64,000 nt of DNA from Klugiella xanthotipulae. Lineage in GTDB: Bacteria > Actinomycetota > Actinomycetes > Actinomycetales > Microbacteriaceae. The notes under the pieces are model-generated. The model saw only the letters and a list, made by a program, of their open reading frames with translations. It had not been told where the DNA came from and made no database searches. Shown here in pieces: positions 23,060-31,212 of the stretch (position 1 is its first letter; each line of letters begins with the position of its first letter). The stretch is taken from assembly GCF_006716695.1 (NCBI RefSeq), contig NZ_VFPN01000001.1, positions 124,001 to 188,000 on the forward strand, read 5' to 3'. The translations under genes and the position numbers were made by a program.

Positions 23060-24276
23060 ACCCTCTCAATAATCGTTGCAATACCCATGCCGCCGCCAAT
23101 ACACAGCGTGACGAGCGCCCGCCGCCCACCGCGCCGTTCTAACTCGTCAAGCGCGGTGCCCAGAATCATGGCCCCTGTGGCCCCGAGCGGATGGCCCATC
23201 GCGATAGCCCCGCCGTTCACATTCACCCGCTCTGAGGGGATGCCGAGGTCGCGTTGCCACTTCAGCACAACCGCCGCAAACGCCTCGTTAAGCTCAAACA
23301 GGTCGATATCCTCGACCGTGAGGCCCGCCCGGTCGAGGGCCTTGCGCGTGGCCGGAGTAGGCCCGGTGAGCATGATCGTGGGGTCGGCCCCGGTGACGGC
23401 CACCGATACGACCCGGGCGCGCGGCGTGAGACCAGCCTCCGCCCCGGCCTGCTCGCTGCCCACGAGCACGAGCGCGGCACCGTCAACAATGCCCGAGGAG
23501 TTTGCCGCGGTATGCACGTGGTTAATACGCTCAACCCAGTGGTACTTAGCACGGGCGACCGCGTCAAACCCGGCATCCCGCCCCAGCCGCTCAAACGAGG
23601 GCCGAAGCGCGGCAAGCGACGTGGCCGAACTCTCGGGGCGGCGGTGCTCGTCGTGGTCGAGTACCACCAGACCATTCATATCTCGCACGGGCACCACCGA
23701 GCGGGAAAAACGGCCCTCGGCCCAGGCAGCCTCGGCGCGGCTCTGCGATTCGAGAGCGAAGGCGTCTACGTCGTCCCGGGAGAAACCCTCTAGGGTGGCA
23801 ATCAGATCGGCACCGATGCCCTGCGGAGCAAAATAGTTATCGTAGCTCGTCACCGGGTCATACGACCAGGGCCCGCCATCAGCCCCAATCGGTACCCGTG
23901 ACATCGACTCGACGCCACCGGCCAGCACAAGAGAATCCCAACCCGAGGCAACCTTCTGGGCGGCAATATTGACAGCCTCCAACCCGGATGCGCAGAAGCG
24001 GTTCACCTGCACCCCCGCAACCTCGTCAGGCAGGCCCGCCGCCATCGCAGCGGTCTTGGCAAGGTTACCGCCCTGGTCGCCCGTTGGCGTGACGATGCCA
24101 AGTACCACATCGTCGATGCGGGCGGGATCGAGACCGGGTGCTCGGGCACACAACTCGTGAATGAGGCCCGTGACCAGGTCAATCGCCTTGGTGCCGTGTA
24201 GCGACCCGTTACGCCCGCGACCGCGCGGGGTGCGGATAGCGTCGAATAGGTAGGGGGTGGTTGTGTGGGTGGTCAC
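23056..24276 (-). CDS. Acetyl-CoA C-acyltransferase (thiolase, FadA-like)
   Basis: The thiolase that releases acetyl-CoA in beta-oxidation, 406 aa. The nucleophilic Cys is in [12 protein letters not shown], the His in [15 protein letters not shown] and the second Cys in TLCIGGGMG, all in their expected places. It is the first gene of a fadA-fadB-NPD operon in which every junction is a 4-bp overlap. The 80 bp between its start and the IS relics on the right must hold the promoter; no obvious FadR-like operator was seen. Confidence 0.95.
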
Positions 24277-24487
24277 GTCACTGTGCTCCTCAAAACGGCG
24301 GATACGGCAACCCTACTCAGTACCACCGACACGGCAACAGCCCCCTGAGGATGCACACAACCTTTTCACGGGCGTGGCGACCTACCCTGGAGATCTCGAC
24401 TGATTTGGCCTGGGCTGTGTTCCGACCTGTTGCCTGTTGCCTCATCAGTTTCGGAAGGGATTCAGAGCCAGCAGAGTGGGCCTGTTC
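24277..24487. other. Boundary between core genes and the accessory island
   Basis: No gene is supported. The sequence holds the presumed fadA promoter on its left and degenerate IS-like sequence on its right. CTGATTTGGCCTGGG at 24400-24414 has a near-identical same-strand partner at 30433-30447 (one mismatch). Confidence 0.4.
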
Positions 24488-24852
24488 TTATTCGAGGGTG
24501 GCAAGTTCGACCATCGAGTTGTCGTAGCTGTCGCTGACTGTCGCTGACTGTTGCTGACTGTTGCTGACTGTTGCTGACTGTTGCTGACTGTTGCTGACTG
24601 TCCCAGTCGAGGGGATCGCGCCGAGTTCTGCGATCCTGTTGGTGTAGACCATCGACATGTAGTTCGAGTCGTGATCGCTGTGATGAATCAGCCCATCCAA
24701 GCTCCCACCCGACTGACAGGCAGTCATCTCCAGCGCTTGCAACGGCAATGCGTCTGTTTCGAGCGTTGAGGCGAGTTTCGAGCCCACAATTCTTCGCGAG
24801 TACACGTCAGTCATGAACGACACATAATGCGAACCCAGACAATGACGGGGCG
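24488..24852 (-). pseudogene. IS3-family transposase (orfB) fragment
   Basis: The minus strand encodes a piece of the integrase-core domain of an IS3-type OrfB: FMTDVYSRRIVGSKLAST, LIHHSDHDSNYMSMVYTNRIAELGAIPSTG (the second Asp of DDE) and SDSYDNSMVELATLE. The 5' half is missing. The 3' end is a deletion join: DSYDN is followed directly by VELATLE, which should lie some 30 residues later, and then a stop. A 10-residue duplication (SNSQQQSATV twice) interrupts the protein between IPSTGTV and SDSYDN, caused by the 10-bp tandem repeat. It cannot encode an active transposase. Confidence 0.75.
24531..24600. repeat. Tandem repeat, 10-bp unit x 7
   Basis: Seven contiguous 10-bp units: two TCGCTGACTG then five TTGCTGACTG. 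Three units make 30 bp (10 codons), so the frame of the host transposase relic reopens every third unit. One further TCGCTGACTG lies at 30422-30431, at the end of the flavin reductase gene. Confidence 0.95.
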
Positions 24853-24854
24853 TC

Positions 24855-25140
24855 ATCTCTCTCACGACCGTCATCGACTACTATTCGAAGAAAGTTGTCG
24901 GCTGGTCCATCGCTAATCACATGCGCACCGAACTCGTCACCGACGCCCGCTGAATCGTTCTTCTCAGCGTTGAAAAACGAGTGTGTCTACGGCACGGTCT
25001 ACGTGACGAAGGCCCAAGCCCGCCGCGATGTCATCGCATACATTGAGGGGTTCTACAACAACCGGAGGCGTCACTCAGCGCTCGATTATCGCCTGCCAAA
25101 CGAAGTCCAATATTCCTACGAACAGCCAACCGTGGCAGCG
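24855..25140 (+). pseudogene. IS3-family transposase (orfB) relic with internal deletion
   Basis: A second, different IS3 OrfB fragment, facing the other way. TVIDYYSKKVVGWSIANHMRTELVTDA (around the first catalytic Asp) is read in one frame to a stop near 24951. After a deletion that removes the second Asp region, the frame changes and continues as ESFFSALKNECVYG...FYNNRRRHSALDYRLPNEV (third catalytic residue Glu and the C-terminus). The 5' end is missing. Both OrfB fragments are cut at nearly the same domain position and abut near 24850. Confidence 0.75.
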
Positions 25141-25345
25141 CACAAAATCATCAATTCCGCTGTCCGAAATCCCCGCAACAGATCAATCGCACCCCTCAAG
25201 ACCTGGCGCATACTCCACACGGACTACCGCCGCCCGACCAACACATTCCCCGAAACAATCACCACAACCATCGGACTACGCTTCTATCGAACACAATTTT
25301 TATAAACCTCAGTGGAATTTTCTTAGAATCAAGGTATTCAACATA

Positions 25346-26434
25346 TCATCGTTCTTTGAAGTATCGAAACAAATTATCCTCACGAAGAAACAAAGGAGTA
25401 AATATTATTGAAAGCAAAAAAGCTAATGCGGAAATAAAAATAAATTTTAGCCCAACACAGAAAGAACTAATCCAAGGGTCAGGATTAGAATAGTGTGAAA
25501 AAAAATATAGTATAATTGCACTAACTAAGCCTGCGGGAACCATAAGAACCGAAAATTCTATAATAAGTTGAAGGATTATATCAGCGCGCCTAACCCCGGC
25601 ATGCAGAGCGCTTGAGAACTCAAGTCTGCGCGTCCAAATCCAGATTGTAGCGGACGAGAACGAAATTGCAATTAAAAATATTTGAACTGCGACAAATGGA
25701 ACTTTATCAAACTTCTCTGATCCGTCAAATTTAACTCCAAGAGTGGAGTTGAGCTGACGAATGGTTGGCACCTCCATCTCGAATATTCCATCGGGTGATG
25801 CCAACACGGAAAGATACGATAACTGTTCAGATTGAGGCGATATGGGCCAGGAGTCAATCCAGCACTCGTCGAATAAATCCGAATATGAGTAAGGAGAAGC
25901 CACTGCATATGCAAGTGACTGGTCTCGGCCATCACTTGGAAAATCATATACTCCAGCAACATCGGAAGTTCGGCCGTCAGATAATGACACCTTTGAGCCA
26001 GCCAGCCAGCCGGTATCAGATGATAGGTCCCGTGATATCCAAATGCCCGAAACGGACGTCTCGAGGGAAGTGCTAGATAAAAGAGATGCGAAGCCAGGCG
26101 TAATTGCGTATTGGTTAAGTGCGCGATCAGGTAAAGCACTAAAGGTGATTGATTCAATTTGACGTATTGCGCCGGAAGAGGAGATGCCTGAAGTTTTTGA
26201 GAGAGCATCGCATTGTTCGCCATCTATTTTTGCTGGTGCGCTAACGATAGTTACTGAACCACCTGCCTGACGGAATTTCTCAGCGTCCATTGACAGATCA
26301 ACCACGGTCCTTGATGACCACCCCGCGCCAGAAAATAGGATGAAAGAAATAACAAAAAAAAGATAAACTGTTCGAGACGCTCCAGTGGAAATATTTCGGA
26401 ACGCCTCTTGGGCAATAACCGTTTTTCGCATCAA
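25346..26434 (-). CDS. FtsX/MacB-type ABC permease
   Basis: A membrane protein of 362 aa with MacB/FtsX-like topology: one N-terminal helix (about residues 20-38), a large extracytoplasmic domain of about 210 residues, then three C-terminal helices (around VPFVAVQIFLIAISFSSATIW, FSVLMVPAGLVSAIILYFFS and FIFISALAFLLSIIFTPLFL). Sequence similarity to known members is weak and I assign it mainly by topology and by the adjacent ATPase, with which it overlaps by 4 bp. Codon use is AT-rich, unlike the host core. Such permeases do not carry substrates through a channel but act as mechanotransmitters, for example to expel peptides or to resist them. Confidence 0.75.
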   Translation of the reverse strand: MMRKTVIAQEAFRNISTGASRTVYLFFVISFILFSGAGWSSRTVVDLSMDAEKFRQAGGSVTIVSAPAKIDGEQCDALSKTSGISSSGAIRQIESITFSALPDRALNQYAITPGFASLLSSTSLETSVSGIWISRDLSSDTGWLAGSKVSLSDGRTSDVAGVYDFPSDGRDQSLAYAVASPYSYSDLFDECWIDSWPISPQSEQLSYLSVLASPDGIFEMEVPTIRQLNSTLGVKFDGSEKFDKVPFVAVQIFLIAISFSSATIWIWTRRLEFSSALHAGVRRADIILQLIIEFSVLMVPAGLVSAIILYFFSHYSNPDPWISSFCVGLKFIFISALAFLLSIIFTPLFLREDNLFRYFKER

Positions 26435-27048
26435 GAGGACTCATCAATAATAAAGTCGTTGAGGTCGATGACTCTCGAGCATGCGTCCCGCGTGTGAAAA
26501 TCATGGGTGGCCACTACAACGATTGAGTCGATACCGGAAAGTGAGCTTAGCACAGCGTTCACTGTCTTCGCGGACGCCATATCTAGTTGGGCAGTAGGCT
26601 CGTCAACTAGTAGAACACTGGGTTTTTTGGCTACTGCCCGGGAAAGCATAAGGCGCTGAGCTTCGCCACCTGACAGAGAAGAAAAAGGCCGGTGCGAAAG
26701 TTCAAGCAAGCCAAAGATCTCAAGTATTCTTCGGGCCTCGGTGTCAGCTTCAGACCGCCCTAGGCCTCGAGCAAGTAAAGGTAAGCTGACATGATCTAGG
26801 GCTGATCTTTGTGCTACGCCATGCGGGTTTTGAAATACCCAACTGATTGATTCTATGCCACTGCGTAGGACTTCGCCTTCGGATGGTTTTTGCCATCCGG
26901 CGAGAATAGAAAGCAGTGTTGACTTGCCGGAGCCTGACGGGCCAACGATTGCAACCATCTCTCCAGAACAGATGGAGAACGTGACGTGAGTAAATAGTTG
27001 CGGTTGACCACTAAAGGAATGGCTTACGTCGGTCAGATTTATCTGCAT
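26431..27048 (-). CDS. ABC transporter ATPase (MacB/LolD-like)
   Basis: A stand-alone ATPase of 205 aa. Walker A GPSGSGKSTLLSIL (about residues 37-45), the ABC signature LSGGEAQRLMLSRAV, Walker B SVLLVDEPTAQLD and the switch VVATHDFHT are intact. Size and motifs place it in the LolD/MacB/BceA group that pairs with FtsX-type permeases. It overlaps the permease by 4 bp and the membrane-fusion gene by 10 bp, so the three are expressed as one unit. It is AT-rich like its neighbours. Confidence 0.93.
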   Translation of the reverse strand: MQINLTDVSHSFSGQPQLFTHVTFSICSGEMVAIVGPSGSGKSTLLSILAGWQKPSEGEVLRSGIESISWVFQNPHGVAQRSALDHVSLPLLARGLGRSEADTEARRILEIFGLLELSHRPFSSLSGGEAQRLMLSRAVAKKPSVLLVDEPTAQLDMASAKTVNAVLSSLSGIDSIVVVATHDFHTRDACSRVIDLNDFIIDESS

Positions 27049-28091
27049 TTTTCCTCGTCGCTGAAAGGACGAATGGAGACTTGTGATGGCAGGTTATCAG
27101 CGGTAACGAACGTCTTTCCCAACTCTGAACCGATAATTGTTACAGCTAACGATTTTCCGTTTCCTATAATGCAAGCGTATCTCCCATCGACCATAAATAA
27201 AGCCGAAGAAGGCACAGTAACAGAATGTATTGGTGTTTTTAAGTGTGATTTGACGGTCAGCCCCTGCGATTGATTGGCCCTCCACTGAATAAATTCAGGT
27301 GTTTCTGAATAGGCATCTAAAAACGCCCTGTCAGTAATCGTTCCGTTTTCTGTCAACTCTGACTCTATGCCACCTGCAGTAACAACGCGGCTCCCATCAC
27401 CCTGATTATTTTCCGTAAGTTTAATAGATGTTAACTGATTTCCTGATGTCGCCAAGCTCTGCCCGACAGAAATCAAATCACCAATACTATTTGCGCAGGA
27501 TGATATGGTTAATTCTGGGGAAGGTAGCCATATAAAGCGAGAAAGTTGAAGCGCGTATTGACGAGAATTATCGTGTGAAGGAATTAATTTTCTTACGGCT
27601 TCGGAGGTTCTAAAATCGAATCTGCCGCTTTCGATGATGTTAAACCCGAGACGAATAAGTTCTCGCTGTAATGAAGAGACATCTTCGCCGGTGTCGCCAG
27701 AATTCAGATCTCGCCATAGAGGTAGATCTGTGTATAGGGCTACAATCGATTCGTTATCGATTGTAAATATAGGTTCCCCGGATCTAATGCTCACACCTGG
27801 GGTACACTCGCTGCGAACCAGGACCCCGGAATCAGGGGAGAGAAGATCTCTCTCGGGGCTTAAAGTAACGGAAACCTTGTCAACGCGGGCTCCATCTGAT
27901 TCCCGCGTTAGAACAGAAACATCGTATACATTGGATGGCGGTTTTAGCGACTCTGGTTTCGTATTCGGTGCCAGCAGCAGTCCGAGAATTACTCCTACTC
28001 CCAGCGCAGCGATGAATACTAGAAACCCAACTCTTGGGCTCCATTTTTGACTTAGAAATTTGGCTCTCTTGATTTTGCGTTTAGTTTTCAT
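27039..28091 (-). CDS. Membrane-fusion-like protein with peptidoglycan-binding domain
   Basis: A 350-residue protein with a basic N-terminus and one transmembrane helix (about 21-41), then an extracytoplasmic region. It resembles the peptidoglycan-binding adaptor proteins that accompany MacB-like transporters in Gram-positive bacteria. A lipoyl/HlyD-like half-motif is seen in LLSPDSGVLVRSECTPGVSIRSGEPIFTIDN, followed by a PG_binding_1 motif NSGDTGEDVSSLQRELIRLGF (about 130-160). It lies between the lipoprotein gene and the ATPase. It probably links the transporter to the cell wall, where no outer-membrane TolC is available. Sure of topology, fairly sure of family. Confidence 0.78.
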   Translation of the reverse strand: MKTKRKIKRAKFLSQKWSPRVGFLVFIAALGVGVILGLLLAPNTKPESLKPPSNVYDVSVLTRESDGARVDKVSVTLSPERDLLSPDSGVLVRSECTPGVSIRSGEPIFTIDNESIVALYTDLPLWRDLNSGDTGEDVSSLQRELIRLGFNIIESGRFDFRTSEAVRKLIPSHDNSRQYALQLSRFIWLPSPELTISSCANSIGDLISVGQSLATSGNQLTSIKLTENNQGDGSRVVTAGGIESELTENGTITDRAFLDAYSETPEFIQWRANQSQGLTVKSHLKTPIHSVTVPSSALFMVDGRYACIIGNGKSLAVTIIGSELGKTFVTADNLPSQVSIRPFSDEEKCR

Positions 28092-28121
28092 TTATTTTAG
28101 CTTCGCGTGAAGACATAACAT

Positions 28122-28778
28122 CTAATTCGCTTGAGGGTTAGTGAAGCAAAGCCATGCTTCGTCGGTGTCTAAGCTGCCACCTCCGGGGATAACACCCAAA
28201 TTGTTTTGGGGGTCAAGGGGTATCTCGATGTTTCTGTCGTCCTTATTGGAGTCGTCGGCCGGAGAATTCACAGATGTTGTATTTTCTTTGGAGTCCAAAA
28301 TGGCCTTGAGCTCATTCCCGGTGAACCCGCTTGGTGCGATTCCTTTTTTGACGAGACATTCCGCTCGCACATCATTCATGTCTTTAGCCTGGGGATTGTC
28401 TCTTGCTAGCATATATAGCGGTTCAATCAGTGCAATTGATTGCTTTCCGCACTCCGCCTCTACCGATTCGAACCTTGACTGGTCGTTTTTCGCATACGTT
28501 ACATCGTATTGAGGTGCCCCGTCGATCATGCTGGCCACGACTGTGAAGCCCTCGTCATCGAGGCAATCGGTGTATTTCTGCTGCGTTTCAGAATACTCTT
28601 CGGCGGTGATCTTGCCGTCATCGAGTATTCTTAGCTGGAAGTCGTTTACAGAGGCAGCCTTAGCCTCAGTAAATTCTGTCTCATAGGGGTTGATTTGGGC
28701 CGTACGAGTCTCTGTGCAGGCCGTTCCCCCAGATAGAATTATTGCGATAATTACGACTAGGCCGCCTCTGTAAAACAT
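28122..28778 (-). CDS. Probable lipoprotein of the island cassette
   Basis: An unrecognised protein of 218 aa. A hydrophobic leader ends in SGGTAC, an imperfect lipobox with a likely lipidated Cys near residue 21. The body is acidic, with cysteines in KYTDCLDDEGF, EAECGKQ, AECLVKKGI and AWLCFTN, which could form disulfides. The (K/Y)..C(L)...G pattern repeats in small secreted actinobacterial proteins of unknown function. It lies between the secreted peptide and the adaptor protein, on the same strand with 30-bp gaps at most. A self-protection (immunity) or sensor role is possible from position only. Confidence 0.65.
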   Translation of the reverse strand: MFYRGGLVVIIAIILSGGTACTETRTAQINPYETEFTEAKAASVNDFQLRILDDGKITAEEYSETQQKYTDCLDDEGFTVVASMIDGAPQYDVTYAKNDQSRFESVEAECGKQSIALIEPLYMLARDNPQAKDMNDVRAECLVKKGIAPSGFTGNELKAILDSKENTTSVNSPADDSNKDDRNIEIPLDPQNNLGVIPGGGSLDTDEAWLCFTNPQAN

Positions 28779-28792
28779 TTTTATTCCATCCC

Positions 28793-29110
28793 TTAGAGGT
28801 TGAAATTGACTCCATTGATTTTATGGAATTTCCCAGTCGGCAGCGAAGCACTCGAAAGGGCCCCCTTCTGCGATGCCCATGCGCCATAGGTAGTACTGAC
28901 GTAGGCATTGCTCGCATCGCTACTGTAGTACTGCTTAAATGCGCGGAGCTTGGAGCCTGAGCTGCATGCGTTAACGGAGACAAGGATTTTTGCGGAGGTG
29001 TTGACGAGTTGAGTCATTGTACAGTCTACAGCGCTGGCTGGTGCCGCCCCTCCCCCTAAGCAAAGTGCCACAGTAACGGCGACAGTCGTGACTAATTTCG
29101 TTCGTTTCAT
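28793..29110 (-). CDS. Small secreted two-cysteine peptide
   Basis: A precursor of 105 aa with a classic Sec signal (MKRTKLVTTVAVTVALCLGG...) and a signal-peptidase site after APASA, giving a mature protein of 78 aa. Mature features: two Cys at positions 3 and 22, net positive, and an aromatic/Gly-rich second half (KQYYSSDASNAYVSTTYGAW, LPTGKFHKINGVNF). The start is ATG 29110, 5 nt after AGGAG (29116-29120); an in-frame start at 29134 is less likely. It is the first gene after a good promoter and precedes the lipoprotein and MacAB-like genes. Size, secretion and transporter linkage suggest a bacteriocin- or signal-like peptide, but I do not recognise the family. Confidence 0.75.
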   Translation of the reverse strand: MKRTKLVTTVAVTVALCLGGGAAPASAVDCTMTQLVNTSAKILVSVNACSSGSKLRAFKQYYSSDASNAYVSTTYGAWASQKGALSSASLPTGKFHKINGVNFNL

Positions 29111-29135
29111 TTTTTCTCCTGACATTGGCACCAAA

Positions 29136-29164
29136 ACTATAACAACAGATATGCATATCTACAA
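29136..29164 (-). promoter_or_regulatory. Promoter with palindromic operator for the peptide operon
   Basis: On the minus strand a -35 TTGTAG (29159-29164) and a -10 TATAGT (29136-29141) are separated by exactly 17 bp. A perfect 14-bp palindrome AGATATGCATATCT (29147-29160) fills most of the spacer and overlaps the -35. This arrangement is expected for a repressor, or for a MerR-like activator that remodels the spacer. Confidence 0.65.
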
Positions 29165-29783
29165 GTTGAACAAGCTGGTCGGTTTAGTGCGACGGCGCGA
29201 TCTTCTCGCTCTTGGGAGAAGGACTTGGACTCGCTGAGGGGGTTGGTGCGTCGCTTCAGGGGAGTTGAGAGGCTGTAGGGCATCTGACCTGACCTATAGT
29301 TTGGTTTCCACTCTGACCTGACCCACAGCAGTCCCAGATGTCCACCCTACGGAGTCAAGGCCAAACTGGGCAACATTCCCGATGGCGGCGGGAGCACCAT
29401 GTTGGTTGACAGCAGAGCGGCAAGAGCCGGGCGGTTACCAACGACGCTGGGCGCAGCAAACACACGAACCAACTCGCCGACCGATCTCCGGTAACTCCCG
29501 CAGCCGAGCCAACTTCTCCTCCGCAATTAGATGCGCAGTCACGTGCGCCCTCACACGAACCGACAAAGCACCAGAACAGCAGCCCACTTAGCCCATATCC
29601 GTTCGGTTTTCGGCGGAAAATAGGGAGCCTCCTAGACCGCCAGCAGAGGTCAAGACGTCATGAGTAGTGCACCAACTGTCTGAACCTGCCGGTGATTGGC
29701 ACGATGCGACCTCACAATCACATCTGTCAGAACGTTTTCATAGTGGTGGAGAGATTCTCTGCCCTTCCAACGTTTGGAGTTCC
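29165..29783. other. Gene-free stretch within the island
   Basis: About 600 bases without a supported gene. Base composition returns to GC-rich at about 29.2 kb. The motif CTGACCTGACC occurs twice near 29285-29325. A minus-strand stretch (about 29430-29590) reads as a short protein-like piece (HLIAEEKLARLRELPEIGRR), probably a decayed gene or IS remnant, but it has no start or clear family. Confidence 0.35.
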
Positions 29784-30428
29784 ATGCCCGAATCTCATAT
29801 TGAAATTGACCCCGCAATCCTCTACTTCGGAACTCCAGTAGTACTGCTGAGCACCGTGGACGCTGAGGGTAGACCAAACCTCGCCCCCATGTCATCCGTT
29901 TTCTGGTTGGGCCAAACAGCCGTACTTGGAATGTGCCTACGGTCGCAACCGTCGTCGAACCTCGCAGCCGCGGGAGAGATTGTTATCAATTTGCCTTCTG
30001 TTGAGCAGGTGAGTGCAGTAGACCGACTCGCTCTGACCACGGGCCGAAACCCTGTTCCGACCGCTAAAGAACAGGTTGGCTATATCTATTCATCCGACAA
30101 ATTCGCTCATGCAGACCTCACGGCTGTCCCCTCGAGAACAGTGGCTCCACCTCGGATTGCCGAATGCCCGGTCTCTCTTGAAGGACGTTTGGTTGCCACC
30201 CACCCCCTGATCGCGAATGATCCGTCAGAGACTGGAAAAGCATCAGTTTTTGAAATCTCGGTCACACGAGTACACGTGCATCCTGCTGTGCAGGACGAGG
30301 CGTTTCCGAACCGTATCGATCCAGATCGGTGGCGACCGCTCATCATGAGCTTTCAGAAGTTCTTTGGCTTGACCACTCAAATACGTCCTTCGCGACTGTC
30401 AAAGATTGATGAAGAATGGTATCGCTGA
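29784..30428 (+). CDS. Flavin reductase-like protein
   Basis: A split-barrel FMN-binding protein of 214 aa, flavin reductase-like family. The core is visible in PVVLLSTVDAEGRPNLAPMSSVFWLGQ (residues about 12-38) and VINLPSVEQVSAVDRLALTTGRN, then SLEGRLVATHPL. The open frame extends upstream to 29667, but homologous sequence begins at MPESHIEIDP and GGAG lies 4 nt before ATG 29784. It is monocistronic and less GC-rich than the core. Related proteins are often annotated as reductases for flavin-dependent monooxygenases, none of which is nearby. Confidence 0.83.
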   Translation: MPESHIEIDPAILYFGTPVVLLSTVDAEGRPNLAPMSSVFWLGQTAVLGMCLRSQPSSNLAAAGEIVINLPSVEQVSAVDRLALTTGRNPVPTAKEQVGYIYSSDKFAHADLTAVPSRTVAPPRIAECPVSLEGRLVATHPLIANDPSETGKASVFEISVTRVHVHPAVQDEAFPNRIDPDRWRPLIMSFQKFFGLTTQIRPSRLSKIDEEWYR

Positions 30429-30509
30429 CTGTCTGATTTGGTCTGGGTTTTGTTGGCTCTTCGCGAACGAGGGTGTAGTCGGTTGAGTGCGTCGGTGGCC
30501 GGATGGGCG

Positions 30510-30888
30510 TCGAGGTCTCCCGGATGACCGCAGACACCGAGCGTTGCGTCAAGATGGCTTGGATGATTCGATCGTACCGGCCCACGGTCAGCGCGCCCAA
30601 CATGATTCCACCGCATTGCGGCAGAAGAATCATCCGCACGGTCCTCTCATACGATTCGTAGGTCGAAAATGTCCCTGCGCCAGATACTGCCCTGGCCCGA
30701 ACCCGTTTCGAGCCACGCCACGGAGACGTCGGCGATTGTATCCGCGGCGGTAAGCCCGGCAACGGCTCGCAGCTGGTGCAAGTTGCCTGCGTCGTTGCGG
30801 GCGCGTGCACGTGCACGGTAGGTATCGCTGGCGAGCTGTGTGATCTGCACGTGCCGAGCTCACCGGCCTTGGTGCGGGGTCTAGCCAT
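30510..30888 (-). pseudogene. Tyrosine-type integrase remnant
   Basis: Starting MARPRTKAGELG at 30888, the reading continues in a second frame as VQITQLASDTYRARARARNDAGNLHQL...TIADVSVAWLETGSG, a typical N-terminal arm-binding domain, and returns to the first frame as ESYERTVRMILLPQCGGIMLGALTVGRYDRIIQAIL (core-binding domain). Two compensating frameshifts and loss of the whole catalytic domain (no R..HxxR..Y) make it a relic. It partly overlaps the excisionase-like gene upstream, the usual order for integrases of this type in actinobacterial islands. Confidence 0.7.
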
Positions 30889-31075
30889 GTCGCCGCCCCT
30901 TGATCCAGGTAAACAGCTCATCGCGGTCGTAACGAACGTGTCGTCCGAGTTTGACGTATGGCGGGCCGACGCGCGTTTGCCGCCAGTCTTCTACGGTGCG
31001 CACCGGTACACGAAGAAGCTCGGCGACTTCGGCCTGGGTAAAGAATGTTGGAGATGATCCGTGAACACTATCCAT
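30881..31075 (-). CDS. Excisionase-like helix-turn-helix protein
   Basis: A 64-residue DNA-binding protein of the HTH_17/AlpA-MerR-like type: FTQAEVAELLRVPVRTVEDWRQTRVGPPYVKLGRHVRYDRDELFTWI is the winged-helix excisionase signature. It precedes and slightly overlaps the integrase relic. It is apparently intact and could still be expressed, but with no integrase here it has no partner in the window. Confidence 0.8.
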   Translation of the reverse strand: MDSVHGSSPTFFTQAEVAELLRVPVRTVEDWRQTRVGPPYVKLGRHVRYDRDELFTWIKGRRHG

Positions 31076-31132
31076 GAAGGACAGGTGCGGAATGCGGCGA
31101 AGAAACGGCCGCGAGAAGATTTTTGTTCTTCA

Positions 31133-31169
31133 ATCTGGTCACCAGCGCCGAAGCGGCTGGTGACCAGAT
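31133..31169. repeat. Perfect inverted repeat between tRNA-Gln and island
   Basis: ATCTGGTCACCAGC and GCTGGTGACCAGAT form a 14-bp perfect stem around 9 nt. No T run follows on either strand. It lies between the tRNA-Gln 3' end and the excisionase-like gene, where recombination sites of islands are found; alternatively it is a factor-dependent terminator of the tRNA. Confidence 0.6.
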
Positions 31170-31212
31170 GACGAAGATTGGGCAATTTAGCCGCGCAATC
31201 TCGCCACTATGG

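Noticed and set aside
24277-24530. A copy of the tRNA-Gln 3' end at the left island border
   Set aside because: Only a few scattered matches such as CCTGGA were seen; nothing as long as an att site.
24531-24600. A CRISPR array
   Set aside because: The units are 10 bp, contiguous and without spacers; no cas genes are near.
28793-29110. Calling the secreted peptide a lactococcin 972 family bacteriocin
   Set aside because: Size, signal peptide and transporter linkage fit, but I cannot see the family's characteristic GxWxYG and Ser/His-rich patterns, and the usual seven-helix immunity protein is missing.
29382-29591. A small plus-strand gene in the island gap
   Set aside because: No ribosome site, Arg/Gln-rich composition, and a more protein-like reading on the other strand that is itself broken.
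31133-31169. A standard intrinsic terminator for tRNA-Gln
   Set aside because: On the minus strand the stem is followed by A-rich, not T-rich, sequence, so no U tract forms.
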